Below, one piece after another: positions 31,838 through 39,610 of a stretch of 39,610 nucleotides of DNA. The notes under the pieces are model-generated. The model did not search any database. It was not told the DNA's origin and was given only the letters and a program-made list of their open reading frames with translations. This DNA comes from Sphingomonadales bacterium (GTDB taxonomy: Bacteria > Pseudomonadota > Alphaproteobacteria > Sphingomonadales > Sphingomonadaceae). Numbering within the stretch: the first letter of the stretch is position 1; every line of letters begins with the position of its first letter. Where the stretch lies: NCBI GenBank assembly GCA_027485485.1, contig JAIXQY010000041.1:1-39610 (forward strand), written 5' to 3'. Position numbers and translations under genes: made by a program.

Positions 31838-34294
31838 ATGATTGATCGGAGCAAGTTCCGCATCGGTGCAAGCGTGCTGGCCGTGATGATGTCGGGCCTC
31901 GCCATCAGCGCCCAGGCCCAGACGGCCGCTGTCGCCGCCGCCGAAGCCGAGGATGAAGGCATTGTCGTCACCGCCCGCCGCGTGTCGGAACGGCTGCAGG
32001 ATATCCCGCTCAACGTTTCGGTGGTGACCGGCACCGAGCTGCGCGCCCGCGGCATCGACAATCTGATGGAACTCGCCAAGAACACCGTGGGTTTCGCCTT
32101 TGAAGCCATCACGCCGATCGTGGTGCAGCCGGCCATTCGCGGCCAGACCAACCTGCGCACCACGTCGCCGGTGCAGAACGTGCCGTTCAACGTCGATGGC
32201 ATCTATCTGCAGCGCGGCTACATGATCGATCAGGCGCTGCTGGCGGTTGACCGGGTGGAAGTGATCAAGGGGCCGCAATCGGCACTTTATGGCCGCAACG
32301 CCTTTGCCGGCGCCATCAACGTGCAGACCCGCGCTCCCAATCTGGACGAGGTCGAGGCCGAATTGTCAGGCACCGTGGGCAATGGCGAGCGTTTCGATGC
32401 CCGCGCGCTGGTCAGCCTGCCGCTGATCAAGGGCAAGCTGGCCGTGCTGGCCGCCGTCGCCCATTCGCAGTTCGATGGCATCTGGCGCAACGAACACCCG
32501 CTGGCCAATGATCCGGCCGCCATCACCAAGGGCAATCTGGGTGGCTGGAACAAGGAAAGCTATCAGTTCCGGGTCATCGCCAAGCCGACCGACAATCTCA
32601 CCTTTGATGCGATGTATATCCGCACCGAGCGCACGATCGATCAGGTGCCGGCCTATGCCGCCGGCACGGCTGGCTTGGCCACGGCCACCAACACACTGAA
32701 CGCCTCGCCGGTCAACGGCCAGAACCGCCTGCTCACCGGCCTGCTGCCGGCCGCGCCGGTGATCGGCCCCGGCGAAGTCCGCCGCCCCGGCCTGATCGTC
32801 GATCCGCGCGCCTTTGGTTTGCGCGGGCCCACCGATGTGGTGTCGGCCAAGCTGGAATATGCGCCGGGTGAAGATTGGTCGGCCATCTATCAGTTCGGCT
32901 TCACCCGCGCCGCCGTGAATGCCCGCGGCAGCCCGCTGCGCGATCCCACCGTGGCGATCCCGCCCAACTTCGGGGTGAACCAGACGCTGTTCGACAGCTC
33001 GGGCAATGAATCGGATTTCCGCGGCTGGAGCCATGAAGTCCGCATCAGCTACGACAATGGCGGCCCGTTCCGCCTGATGTTCGGCGGCAATTATTCCCGC
33101 ACGTCGGACATTGAATCCAACGGTTCGGAACTGGCCACCGCCAACTCGCTGGTGGAACCCGGCTCGCAATTCTTCTTCCCGCTCGGCCCCGGCCTGCCGT
33201 TCGGCACCAACGTGTTCCAGCGCAACACCAATCTGGTGCGCAACGAACAGATCTACAGCGGCTATGCCTTCCTGGGCTACAAGCCGACCGAAAGCCTGGA
33301 GATCACGCTGGAAGGCCGCTACACCAGCGAGAAGCAGGTCAACATCGATCGCCTGACCCGCGAGCCGACCAACACCGCCCTGCAGGCGCTGGTGCCGCCG
33401 GAACAGCGGCAGACGCAGAATTTCTTCACGCCGCGCGCCTCCATCACCTATCGCGTCAGCCCTGACAGCATCATTTATGCTTCGGCTGCACGCGGGGTGA
33501 AATCGGGCGGGTTCAATGGCTTCGTGCCGTTCGTGCCGCAGCGCAGCTATGATCCGGAAACCAACTGGACCTATGAACTGGGCAGCAAGAACCAGTTCTT
33601 CGATCGCAAGCTCACGGTGAACGCTGCGCTGTATCACACCGCCTGGCGCAACCTGCAAACCAACGGTGTGCGCCTCACCGCCACCGGCACCGCACCGTCG
33701 TTCAACTTCATCGTGCCATCGCTGATCGAAAATATCGGCGGCGTGAACGTCTGGGGCGCCGAACTGGAGCTGGTGTACAAGGCCACCGACTGGCTGACCC
33801 TGGATGCCGGCGGCAACTACAACCGGGTGCGTTACGCGCAAGGCAGCGTGTCGCAGCGGTTCGGGGCGTCAGGCAACTGCGATGGCATCGTCTGCGCCTA
33901 TATCCCCGATGCGCTGATCGGCCGGGTGCTGCCGCTGGGCGGCAACCAGGTGGAGCGTGTGCCGGCCTTTGACGCGGCCTTTGGCGCCAGCTTCAACGGC
34001 AAGTTCGGTGACAAGAACGACTGGTTCGGCCGCATCGGTGCCACCTATGAGTCCAAGCAGTTCGTCGATGAAGCCAATCTGGCCTTTGTCCCGGCGCGTC
34101 TGGTGGTCAACGGCAATTTTGGCGTGAACCTGGGCCGTTTCAACATCAACCTGTGGGTCAAGAACCTGTTGGACAAGAAATATATCTCGTCCTCGCTGTT
34201 CCTGATCGGCACCGGCGGCGCGCTGTCGGCCTCCTATGTGCCCACGCTGGGTGATCGCCGCACCATCGGCCTCACCGGCACGGTGCGCTTCTGA
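31838..34294 (+). CDS. TonB-dependent outer-membrane receptor
   Basis: 818 residues; GGAGGG lies 7 nt before the ATG at 31838. The signal peptide is IGASVLAVMMSGLAISAQAQ. The TonB-box-like start EGIVVTARRVSERLQDIPLN leads into the plug domain (about 45-165), including VEVIKGPQSALYGRNAFAGA. A 22-strand barrel follows, with ASAARGVKSGGFNGFVP and YDPETNWTYELGSKNQFFDR, and the C-terminus ends LTGTVRF. It should import a compound across the outer membrane using TonB-ExbBD energy. Sphingomonad receptors of this type are often paired with catabolic genes for aromatics, terpenoids or glycosides, and the ligand here is presumably the cluster substrate. A putative IclR operator and a structured leader precede it. 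Confidence 0.93.
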   Translation: MIDRSKFRIGASVLAVMMSGLAISAQAQTAAVAAAEAEDEGIVVTARRVSERLQDIPLNVSVVTGTELRARGIDNLMELAKNTVGFAFEAITPIVVQPAIRGQTNLRTTSPVQNVPFNVDGIYLQRGYMIDQALLAVDRVEVIKGPQSALYGRNAFAGAINVQTRAPNLDEVEAELSGTVGNGERFDARALVSLPLIKGKLAVLAAVAHSQFDGIWRNEHPLANDPAAITKGNLGGWNKESYQFRVIAKPTDNLTFDAMYIRTERTIDQVPAYAAGTAGLATATNTLNASPVNGQNRLLTGLLPAAPVIGPGEVRRPGLIVDPRAFGLRGPTDVVSAKLEYAPGEDWSAIYQFGFTRAAVNARGSPLRDPTVAIPPNFGVNQTLFDSSGNESDFRGWSHEVRISYDNGGPFRLMFGGNYSRTSDIESNGSELATANSLVEPGSQFFFPLGPGLPFGTNVFQRNTNLVRNEQIYSGYAFLGYKPTESLEITLEGRYTSEKQVNIDRLTREPTNTALQALVPPEQRQTQNFFTPRASITYRVSPDSIIYASAARGVKSGGFNGFVPFVPQRSYDPETNWTYELGSKNQFFDRKLTVNAALYHTAWRNLQTNGVRLTATGTAPSFNFIVPSLIENIGGVNVWGAELELVYKATDWLTLDAGGNYNRVRYAQGSVSQRFGASGNCDGIVCAYIPDALIGRVLPLGGNQVERVPAFDAAFGASFNGKFGDKNDWFGRIGATYESKQFVDEANLAFVPARLVVNGNFGVNLGRFNINLWVKNLLDKKYISSSLFLIGTGGALSASYVPTLGDRRTIGLTGTVRF

Positions 34295-34300
34295 TGCACA

Positions 34301-34329
34301 CCGGCCCCGGACCAGTGCGCCGGGGCCGG
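34301..34329 (+). other. Perfect 10-bp GC hairpin between the receptor and hydrolase genes
   Basis: Arms CCGGCCCCGG (34301-34310) and CCGGGGCCGG (34320-34329) with a 9-nt loop, 6 nt after the receptor stop. No U-tract follows, so it may protect the receptor mRNA or reduce read-through into the hydrolase genes. Confidence 0.5.
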
Positions 34330-34346
34330 CCATTCGGAGACGCAGT

Positions 34347-35174
34347 GTGATTGATCGGCGCGAAGCCATGGCACTGGCCGCGGCATCTCTGGCCTTTCCA
34401 GCCGCAGCGGCCCCGGCCGGGCGCGACACCAGCCTCACGTTGGCCGATGGTCGGGTGGTGCCGCTGAGGGTGTGGGAACCGGCGGAGAAGCCGCAGGCGC
34501 TGCTGGCCTTCTCCCACGGCGCCAACAGCCGGCCCGACAAATATGACCGGCTGTGCGAACGGCTGGCCGCGGCCGGTTATCGCGTGATCGCACCCACCCA
34601 TGCCGACAGCCCGGATCATCCCGGCGGCGGCAACATCCCGCGCGAAGCCGGCATCCCGATGCGCCTGGCCGACATGCGCGCCATCCTGGCCCAGGCCGGC
34701 AGCCTGCCGGCGATTGCCGCCGGCCACAGTTATGGCGCGCTGATCGCCCAGATGCTGGGCGGGGCCGGCCCGATGCCGCCAGCGGCGGTGCAGGCGGTGG
34801 TGGCCTGGTCCCCGCCCGGCCCGTTCCCGCCAGCCATCACCGCGCAGACATGGGCCAGCCTGGCCCGCCCGCAACTGGTGGTGACCGGCACGGCCGACAC
34901 CCTGCCGATGATGGCCCCCACCTGGGATGTGCACCGCGTCAGCCATGACGTGGCGCCCGGCCCGGCGGTGCTGTTTGTCGGCGCCGGCGTCGATCATTAT
35001 TTCGGCAACATCATTTGCCGCCCGGAACGCATGGAAGCCCCACAGAGCGTGCAATTCGACCACGCGGTGGACACGACCCTGGCGTTTCTGGCCACCATAT
35101 TGGCAGGAAAATCGGTTTCCGCGCTGGCCCTCGCCCCCCGCCCCGGCCAGAGCTGGATAGAGGTGAAGGCCTGA
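34347..35174 (+). CDS. Exported alpha/beta hydrolase
   Basis: 275 residues from a GTG start with GGAG 7 nt upstream; ATG 34368 is an alternative. The N-terminus MIDRREAMALAAASLAFPAA resembles a short Tat or Sec signal. The alpha/beta hydrolase core shows the oxyanion region LLAFSHGANSRPD, the nucleophile elbow AGHSYGALIAQ (Ser nucleophile), an acid in VVTGTADTLPM and the His in GVDHYFGN. It probably hydrolyses an ester or related bond in the periplasm after uptake through the receptor encoded just upstream. The downstream hydrolase start overlaps its stop. Confidence 0.75.
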   Translation: MIDRREAMALAAASLAFPAAAAPAGRDTSLTLADGRVVPLRVWEPAEKPQALLAFSHGANSRPDKYDRLCERLAAAGYRVIAPTHADSPDHPGGGNIPREAGIPMRLADMRAILAQAGSLPAIAAGHSYGALIAQMLGGAGPMPPAAVQAVVAWSPPGPFPPAITAQTWASLARPQLVVTGTADTLPMMAPTWDVHRVSHDVAPGPAVLFVGAGVDHYFGNIICRPERMEAPQSVQFDHAVDTTLAFLATILAGKSVSALALAPRPGQSWIEVKA

Positions 35175-35965
35175 TCCGCCGCCGCTATGTCGATGGCCGC
35201 TGGGGCCAGGTCCATGTGACAGAGGCCGTGCCGGCCAGCGGTTCCGGCCTGCCGCTGGTGCTGCTGCACCAGTCCCCGCTGTCGGGCGCGATGTTCCTGC
35301 CGGCAATGCCGCATCTGGCCGCTGCGGGCTTCCATGTGCTGGCGCTGGACACGCCCGGCTATGGCGCATCCGATCCGCCGCCGGCCCCGCCATCGGTGGC
35401 GGATCATGCCGACGCCCTGTGCAAGCTTCTCGATTCATTGGGCTTTGATCGCATCCATCTGCTCGGCCACCACACCGGCGCTTCGATCGCCGCGGCCTTT
35501 GCCGCCCGCCATGGCCAGCGGCTGGACCGAATGATCCTCAACGGCGTGGCGCTGCTCAGCCCTGAGGAACGGGCCTTCTTCGCCACGTTCCGCTTCGCCC
35601 CGCTGGCCCCGCGCGCCGATGGCGGCCATTTGCTGGAGGCCTGGAACCAGCGGCTTCAGGCCACGCCGGGTTGGACCGATCTTGCCGCCATGCACCGCCA
35701 TGTCGCGACCATGCTGGCCAATCCGGATCGCTATTATTGGGCCTTTGATGCCGTGTTTGCCCATGATCTGGCGGCCGATCTGGCAATGATCACCACGCCC
35801 ACACTGGTGCTCACCAACAGTGGTGAAGATCTGTTCGATGCCAGCCGCCGTGCAGCGCAGTCACGGCCAGACTGGCACTTTGCTGCACTGGACGGCGGCA
35901 CGCATGATATTGTCGATGAACAGCCTCAGGCCTGGGCTACTGCTGTCACCAACTTCCTCACTTGA
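35171..35965 (+). CDS. Alpha/beta hydrolase with a non-standard nucleophile elbow
   Basis: 264 residues if translation begins at CTG 35171, which overlaps the previous TGA as CTGA with GAGG 7 nt before it. No ATG, GTG or TTG lies near the conserved N-terminus RRRYVDGRWGQVHVTE. An in-frame TTG at 35015 lies deep inside the previous gene, and a GTG at 35215 would cut the first strand. The fold is clear: LVLLHQSPLSGAMF, LDTPGYGASDPP, IHLLGHHTGASIAAAFA, MILNGVALLSPEERAFF and DGGTHDIVDEQP. The elbow is G-H-H-T-G instead of G-x-S-x-G, as far as I recall a feature of this subfamily. Cytoplasmic; substrate unknown. Confidence 0.72.
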   Translation: MIRRRYVDGRWGQVHVTEAVPASGSGLPLVLLHQSPLSGAMFLPAMPHLAAAGFHVLALDTPGYGASDPPPAPPSVADHADALCKLLDSLGFDRIHLLGHHTGASIAAAFAARHGQRLDRMILNGVALLSPEERAFFATFRFAPLAPRADGGHLLEAWNQRLQATPGWTDLAAMHRHVATMLANPDRYYWAFDAVFAHDLAADLAMITTPTLVLTNSGEDLFDASRRAAQSRPDWHFAALDGGTHDIVDEQPQAWATAVTNFLT

Positions 35966-36899
35966 TCGGCTTGGGCTTGTTTTCCGCCTTGTACACCTCG
36001 AAACTGGTCACGTTCGGCGTCGTCCATTTTTCCGGCGCTTCCAGATATTTGGGATAGTTTTTCTCGGTATAGGCGCGGATATCGCGTGGCAATTCATCCA
36101 CTGAATCCAGTGCCTTGGTGTGGCTGCGATAGAAAAGATGCCCCGGCTTGCTGCCCATCAGCATCCACGGCAGCCAGGTGCCCAGCCGCTGCCAGGCGCC
36201 ATGATTGGGAATGCGCTCCAGATTGCGCCAATTGTCGAGATCGGCGCGCTTCACCACGAATTGAAGATATTCGGAAACCCGGACATATTCGCCGCCCGAG
36301 CTCTCGCGCGGCCATTCCTTGGGATCGAGCACATTCTTCCAGCGGGTGTTCACATCAAAGCTGGTCATCGCCAGATCGCCGATCATCGTCCACGGCAGCC
36401 GCAGCGGAAATTCCGTTACCTGGCCTTCGCCCAGCTTGGCCTCGATCGTCGGGCCAATCACCGCGTTCACCGGATCATTGTGGATGGGGGAGACCGCAAC
36501 CTCCTCCCCGATCAACGGATTCTGCCAGCGCTCCATGATCGCGCCAGTGCGCAAGTCCTTGTAATAGCCCACTTCGCGGTGGAGGCTCTGATATTTGCCA
36601 TTGCCCAGCGGCACCATGCGGTTGGCGCCAAAACCCTCCAGATCAAACAGCGGCTGGATCACTTGATCATCACCGATCACCGCAAAGACCCGGCCCTTGA
36701 ACCAGCCCAGATTGGTGTTTGGGCCAATGCCCAGGTTCATCCGCGCCAGCACCTCGGCATTCTGCATCGGATCGGCCGGGTTGAAGCCGCCACTGCTGGC
36801 CGCACCCGCCATCATTGGCTGGGCCTGCGCCAGCGCCGGCAACAGCGCGCTCATGCCCACAAGTCCGGCGCTGCCCGCCAACAATTGCCGTCTGTGCAT
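35958..36899 (-). CDS. Tat-exported DUF1838 protein (copy 2)
   Basis: 313 residues from the ATG at 36899 (AGGAG 6 nt upstream); the longer frame to 37031 is rejected. The Tat signal MHRRQLLAGSAGLVGMSALL ends near LAQA. The DUF1838 body shares with copy 1 the segments REVGYYKDLRTGAIMERWQN, NPLIGEEVAVSPIHNDPVN, WLPWMLMGSKPGHLFYRSH and KNYPKYLEAPEKW. Both are presumably periplasmic. It is divergent from an MFS gene, with an imperfect 27-bp palindrome in between, and its 3' end overlaps the upstream hydrolase gene by 8 nt. The function of the family is not known to me. Confidence 0.82.
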   Translation of the reverse strand: MHRRQLLAGSAGLVGMSALLPALAQAQPMMAGAASSGGFNPADPMQNAEVLARMNLGIGPNTNLGWFKGRVFAVIGDDQVIQPLFDLEGFGANRMVPLGNGKYQSLHREVGYYKDLRTGAIMERWQNPLIGEEVAVSPIHNDPVNAVIGPTIEAKLGEGQVTEFPLRLPWTMIGDLAMTSFDVNTRWKNVLDPKEWPRESSGGEYVRVSEYLQFVVKRADLDNWRNLERIPNHGAWQRLGTWLPWMLMGSKPGHLFYRSHTKALDSVDELPRDIRAYTEKNYPKYLEAPEKWTTPNVTSFEVYKAENKPKPIK

Positions 36900-36927
36900 G
36901 GCCCACTCCTTCAAAAGCGACGCGGCA

Positions 36928-36954
36928 GACTGGCATGCAATCTGCAAGCCAATC
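36928..36954. promoter_or_regulatory. Imperfect 27-bp palindrome in the DUF1838/MFS divergent promoter
   Basis: Left arm GACTGGCATGCA (36928-36939) and right arm TGCAAGCCAATC (36943-36954) pair at 10 of 12 positions around an ATC centre. It lies 29 nt before the DUF1838 start and 80 nt before the MFS start. It is a plausible operator; sequence differs from the CTATCC-type repeat. Confidence 0.5.
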
Positions 36955-37034
36955 ACAACATCACCGCAATTGACCGATGGGCGGACACTTGCACCGGCCG
37001 GGCATCGACGGTGCCGGATCAGGCATAGCATCGC

Positions 37035-38354
37035 ATGATGGACAACCGCTTCGCCTTCCGCAGCACCGCCTATGCCTGGGGCGTGGTGGCGATGCTGTGC
37101 GTGGGCGCGATGATCTCCATGCTGGACCGGCAGGTGCTGATCCTGCTGGTGGAACCGATCAAGGCCAGCCTGGCCATTTCCGATACGGATATCAGCCTGT
37201 TGCAGGGCTTTGCCGTGGTGATCTTCTATGCCCTGCTGGCGGTGCCGCTGGGCCGCATGGCCGATACCGGCAACCGCCGTACCATCATTGCCGCCGGGGC
37301 CTTGCTGTTTGCGTTGGCGACGATTTCGGGCGGTTTTGCCCTCAGCTTCGGTGCCATGTTCGCCACCCGCCTGTGCGTCGGCATTGGTGAGGCGACGCTC
37401 ACCCCGGCCGGATCATCCTTGATCGGCGACTATCTGCCACCGCAGCAGGTGGGCCTGGCGATGGGGCTGTTTGTCGGGTCGGGCTTTGCCGGATCGGGCC
37501 TGTCGCTGGTGCTGCTCGGCGGCCTGATCGATTGGCTGGCGGCGCATCCCGGCATCGCATTTCCGCTGATCGGCCGGCCGCTGGATTGGCAGATCGTGTT
37601 CATCGCCGCCGGCCTGCCGGGCGTGGTGTTTGGATTGGCCATGCTCGCGGTGCGCGAGCCGCCGCGCAGCGATGGGCTGGCCCTGCAAACCGCCAGCAGC
37701 GCCAGCCTGGCCGAGATCACCGCCTTCGTGCGCGCCAATGCCCGCTTGCTGGTGCCGGTGTTCCTGGGCCTGCCGCTGCTCGCCGCCGGGCAGTTCGGCC
37801 TGAACGTCTGGACGCCCAGCTTCTTCATCCGCACCTATGGCTGGACACCGGGGGAAATCGGCCCGGTGTTTGGCCTGATGGTCAGCATCCTCAGCACATC
37901 AGGCGTGGTGGTGGGCGGCGTGCTGGCCGATCGGCTGATCGCGCGTGGGCGCAGCGATGCCAATCTTCATGTCTCCATGGTCGCCTCGATGCTGGCAGCG
38001 CCCTTCATCCTGGCCTTTCCCTTGGCCGGCAGCGCCGATCTGTCCCTCTGGCTGTTGGCGCCTGTGCTGTTCTTTGGCGCGATCCCGTTTGGCGCCGGGC
38101 CGGCGGCCATCCCGGTGCTGGCGCCCAACCGCATGCGCGCCCAGTTGATGGCGGTGTATCTGTTGTTCGGCAATCTGTTTGGCGCAGGGCTGGGGCCCTG
38201 GATGATCGCGCGCTTCACCGATGCCGTGCTCGGGGATCCGGCGGCCATCCGCTATTCGATCGCGCTGGTGGGCACGGTCGTCATTCTGGCCGGGGCCAGC
38301 ATCGTTGGCCTGGGTGCCCGCGCTATGCGCCAGCAGGCGCTGCGGTCGGCCTAA
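37035..38354 (+). CDS. MFS transporter, spinster/hexuronate-type
   Basis: 439 residues with about 12 membrane segments; ATGATG start at 37035/37038. The motifs MISMLDRQVLILLVEPIKAS (about 27-46), then ISLLQGFAVVIFYALLAVPL and GRMADTGNRRTII, match the spinster-like MFS group common in sphingomonads. RLCVGIGEATLTPAGSSLIG matches it as well. It should move an organic solute across the inner membrane. It is divergent from DUF1838 copy 2 and its end overlaps the convergent GMC oxidoreductase gene by 4 nt. The cluster has a second, unrelated MFS carrier at 27132, so import of substrate and export of product may be separated. Confidence 0.85.
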   Translation: MMDNRFAFRSTAYAWGVVAMLCVGAMISMLDRQVLILLVEPIKASLAISDTDISLLQGFAVVIFYALLAVPLGRMADTGNRRTIIAAGALLFALATISGGFALSFGAMFATRLCVGIGEATLTPAGSSLIGDYLPPQQVGLAMGLFVGSGFAGSGLSLVLLGGLIDWLAAHPGIAFPLIGRPLDWQIVFIAAGLPGVVFGLAMLAVREPPRSDGLALQTASSASLAEITAFVRANARLLVPVFLGLPLLAAGQFGLNVWTPSFFIRTYGWTPGEIGPVFGLMVSILSTSGVVVGGVLADRLIARGRSDANLHVSMVASMLAAPFILAFPLAGSADLSLWLLAPVLFFGAIPFGAGPAAIPVLAPNRMRAQLMAVYLLFGNLFGAGLGPWMIARFTDAVLGDPAAIRYSIALVGTVVILAGASIVGLGARAMRQQALRSA

Positions 38355-39610
38355 CCCGCAACAATCAGATCGGCCGCCTTTTCGCCGATCATCATCGCAG
38401 CGGCATTGGTGTTGCCCGAAATCGGTGTGGGGATGATCGAGGCATCGGCCACCCGCAGCCCATCAATCCCGCGCACCCTGAGCTTGTGATCCACCACGCC
38501 CTCCGGCCCCATCGCGCAGCTGCCCACCGGGTGATAGCCCAGGAAGGTGGTGGCACGCAGATGCGCTTCCCAATCGGCATCGCTCTGGCAGCCTGGGCCG
38601 GGCAGCCGCTCGGTGCGCAGGGCATCGCGGATCGGGGCTTGCGCCATGATGCTGCGCACAAAGCGGCAGGCCCGCACAAGCCGCTCCACATCATGGGGAT
38701 CGCCCAACAACTGGTGATCGATCAGCGGCGGATCGGCGGGATTGGCCGATCGCAGCGTGAGCCGCCCACGCCCGCGCGGATAGTTGAGCGCCGCCACCAC
38801 CGTAACGGCCGGCTTGCGATAAGGCACCACGCCTTCGGGCGAGAAGGCAAAGGCAAAGGGCCCGAACATCAACTGGATATCGGGATGGGCCAGCTCCGGC
38901 GACGATCGGAAAAACGCCACGCCGTGCGGATAGGGGCTGGTGGCCGGCCCGCGCCGGGTCAACAGCCAGCGCGCCAGTGCGAGTGCCATGCGCGGGCCGG
39001 TGGCATCCATGTTGTAGGTGTGCTGGCCCACATCCCAGCTCATGTTGGCGTTGGGATGTTCGGCCAGATTGCGGCCCACACTGTCCGCGGCCACTTCAAC
39101 CGTGATGCCATGCCGCTGCAGTTCGTCGCCCGGCCCGATGCCAGACAGCATCAGCAGCTTGGGGCTGGCCAGCGCGCCGGCGCTGAGCACGATCTCGCCG
39201 GCCATGGCCTGTTCGTCGAGCCCGCCGCGCCGGAAGGCAACGCCAGTGGCGCGGCCGTCCCCGATGATCACCCGCTGCACCTCGGCCCCGGTGATGATTT
39301 CCAGATTGGCTCTGCCGGCGGCCATGCCCAGATAGGCGCGCGCCGCACTCCAGCGCGCGCCCTTGTGCTGGGTCACCTGCGGCAGGGCGGCGCCGTCTTG
39401 TGTGGCCCCATTATAATCTTCGTTGTCATCCAGCCCGGCCGCCACGGCAGCGGCGACAAAGGCCTGGCCCAGCGGGTGCAGGCTGCGCAGTGGGCCAACA
39501 TGCATCGGCCCCAGGCTGCCGCGCCATTGCCCGCCGATCGGGCTGGTTTCCATGCGCCGGAAATAGGGCAGCACATCACCATAGCCCCAGCCATGATTGC
39601 CGGCCGCGGC
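38351..39610 (-). CDS. GMC-family FAD oxidoreductase (partial, N-terminus beyond the right edge)
   Basis: About 420 codons are present, open to the window edge; the frame continues past the ATG at 39574 with NHGWGYGDVLPYFRRME, a conserved GMC region, so the true start lies outside. Visible parts are GAEVQRVIIGDGRATGVAFR, VLSAGALASPKLLMLSGIGP and GDELQRHGITVEV. The C-terminal domain has the catalytic pair His in LGYHPVGSCAMGP and Asn in SGNTNAAAMMIGEKA. GMC enzymes oxidise alcohols or sugars, often as choline/alcohol dehydrogenases. It converges on the MFS gene with a 4-nt overlap. It may perform an alcohol-oxidation step of the cluster. Confidence 0.9.
   Translation of the reverse strand, partial: AAAGNHGWGYGDVLPYFRRMETSPIGGQWRGSLGPMHVGPLRSLHPLGQAFVAAAVAAGLDDNEDYNGATQDGAALPQVTQHKGARWSAARAYLGMAAGRANLEIITGAEVQRVIIGDGRATGVAFRRGGLDEQAMAGEIVLSAGALASPKLLMLSGIGPGDELQRHGITVEVAADSVGRNLAEHPNANMSWDVGQHTYNMDATGPRMALALARWLLTRRGPATSPYPHGVAFFRSSPELAHPDIQLMFGPFAFAFSPEGVVPYRKPAVTVVAALNYPRGRGRLTLRSANPADPPLIDHQLLGDPHDVERLVRACRFVRSIMAQAPIRDALRTERLPGPGCQSDADWEAHLRATTFLGYHPVGSCAMGPEGVVDHKLRVRGIDGLRVADASIIPTPISGNTNAAAMMIGEKAADLIVAG

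Overview
The window is high-GC DNA from an alphaproteobacterium, most likely a member of the Sphingomonadales. This is inferred from codon use, the Tat-exported DUF1838 proteins, the TonB-receptor style and the gene content; no rRNA or other marker gene is present. It has three parts.

(1) Positions 1-11261 are an exopolysaccharide locus. A partial outer-membrane beta-barrel gene runs off the left edge on the minus strand. Divergent to it is a plus-strand run: AAA+ ATPase, hexapeptide acyltransferase, two GT2 glycosyltransferases, an EpsD-like lipoprotein isomerase, an FrhB-like Fe-S flavoprotein, and the complete dTDP-L-rhamnose set in the order rmlA-rmlC-rmlD-rmlB. The rml genes are chained by 4-nt ATGA overlaps.

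(2) Positions 11262-14139 are a housekeeping and stress spacer: nhaA on plus, then dps and two paralogous glycine-zipper envelope proteins on minus.

(3) Positions 14337-39610 are a large accessory cluster that I cannot match to a described pathway. It encodes a TonB-dependent receptor, two MFS transporters, an IclR regulator and many enzymes. The enzymes are two PHBH-type FAD monooxygenases, two FAD-binding-2 dehydrogenases, a VAO/PCMH oxidoreductase, a GMC oxidoreductase, an arylmalonate-decarboxylase/maleate-isomerase-like protein, a PuuE-type polysaccharide deacetylase homologue, an isochorismatase-fold amidase, an isocitrate-lyase/PEP-mutase homologue, two alpha/beta hydrolases and two Tat-exported DUF1838 proteins. 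There are also two copies of an unusual module: a methyltransferase with an unrecognised N-terminal domain, overlapped by 4 nt with a small helical protein of one unrecognised family. One module copy is followed by a PAP/fibrillin-like protein. The likely logic is uptake of an organic compound by the TonB receptor and MFS carriers, then oxidation, ring opening and hydrolysis; the substrate is unknown.

The accessory cluster has its own regulatory signature. An inverted repeat, CTRTCC-N7-GGATAS, lies before iclR, before the TonB receptor gene and in the divergent promoter of the second methyltransferase operon, so it is a candidate IclR-family operator. Other non-coding structure includes a 204-bp MITE-like inverted-repeat element whose two ends supply the TAG stop codons of the convergent genes on either side, a TonB-receptor leader with three perfect hairpins, and two further palindromes in divergent promoters. 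No tRNA, rRNA, CRISPR array, transposase or phage gene was seen.
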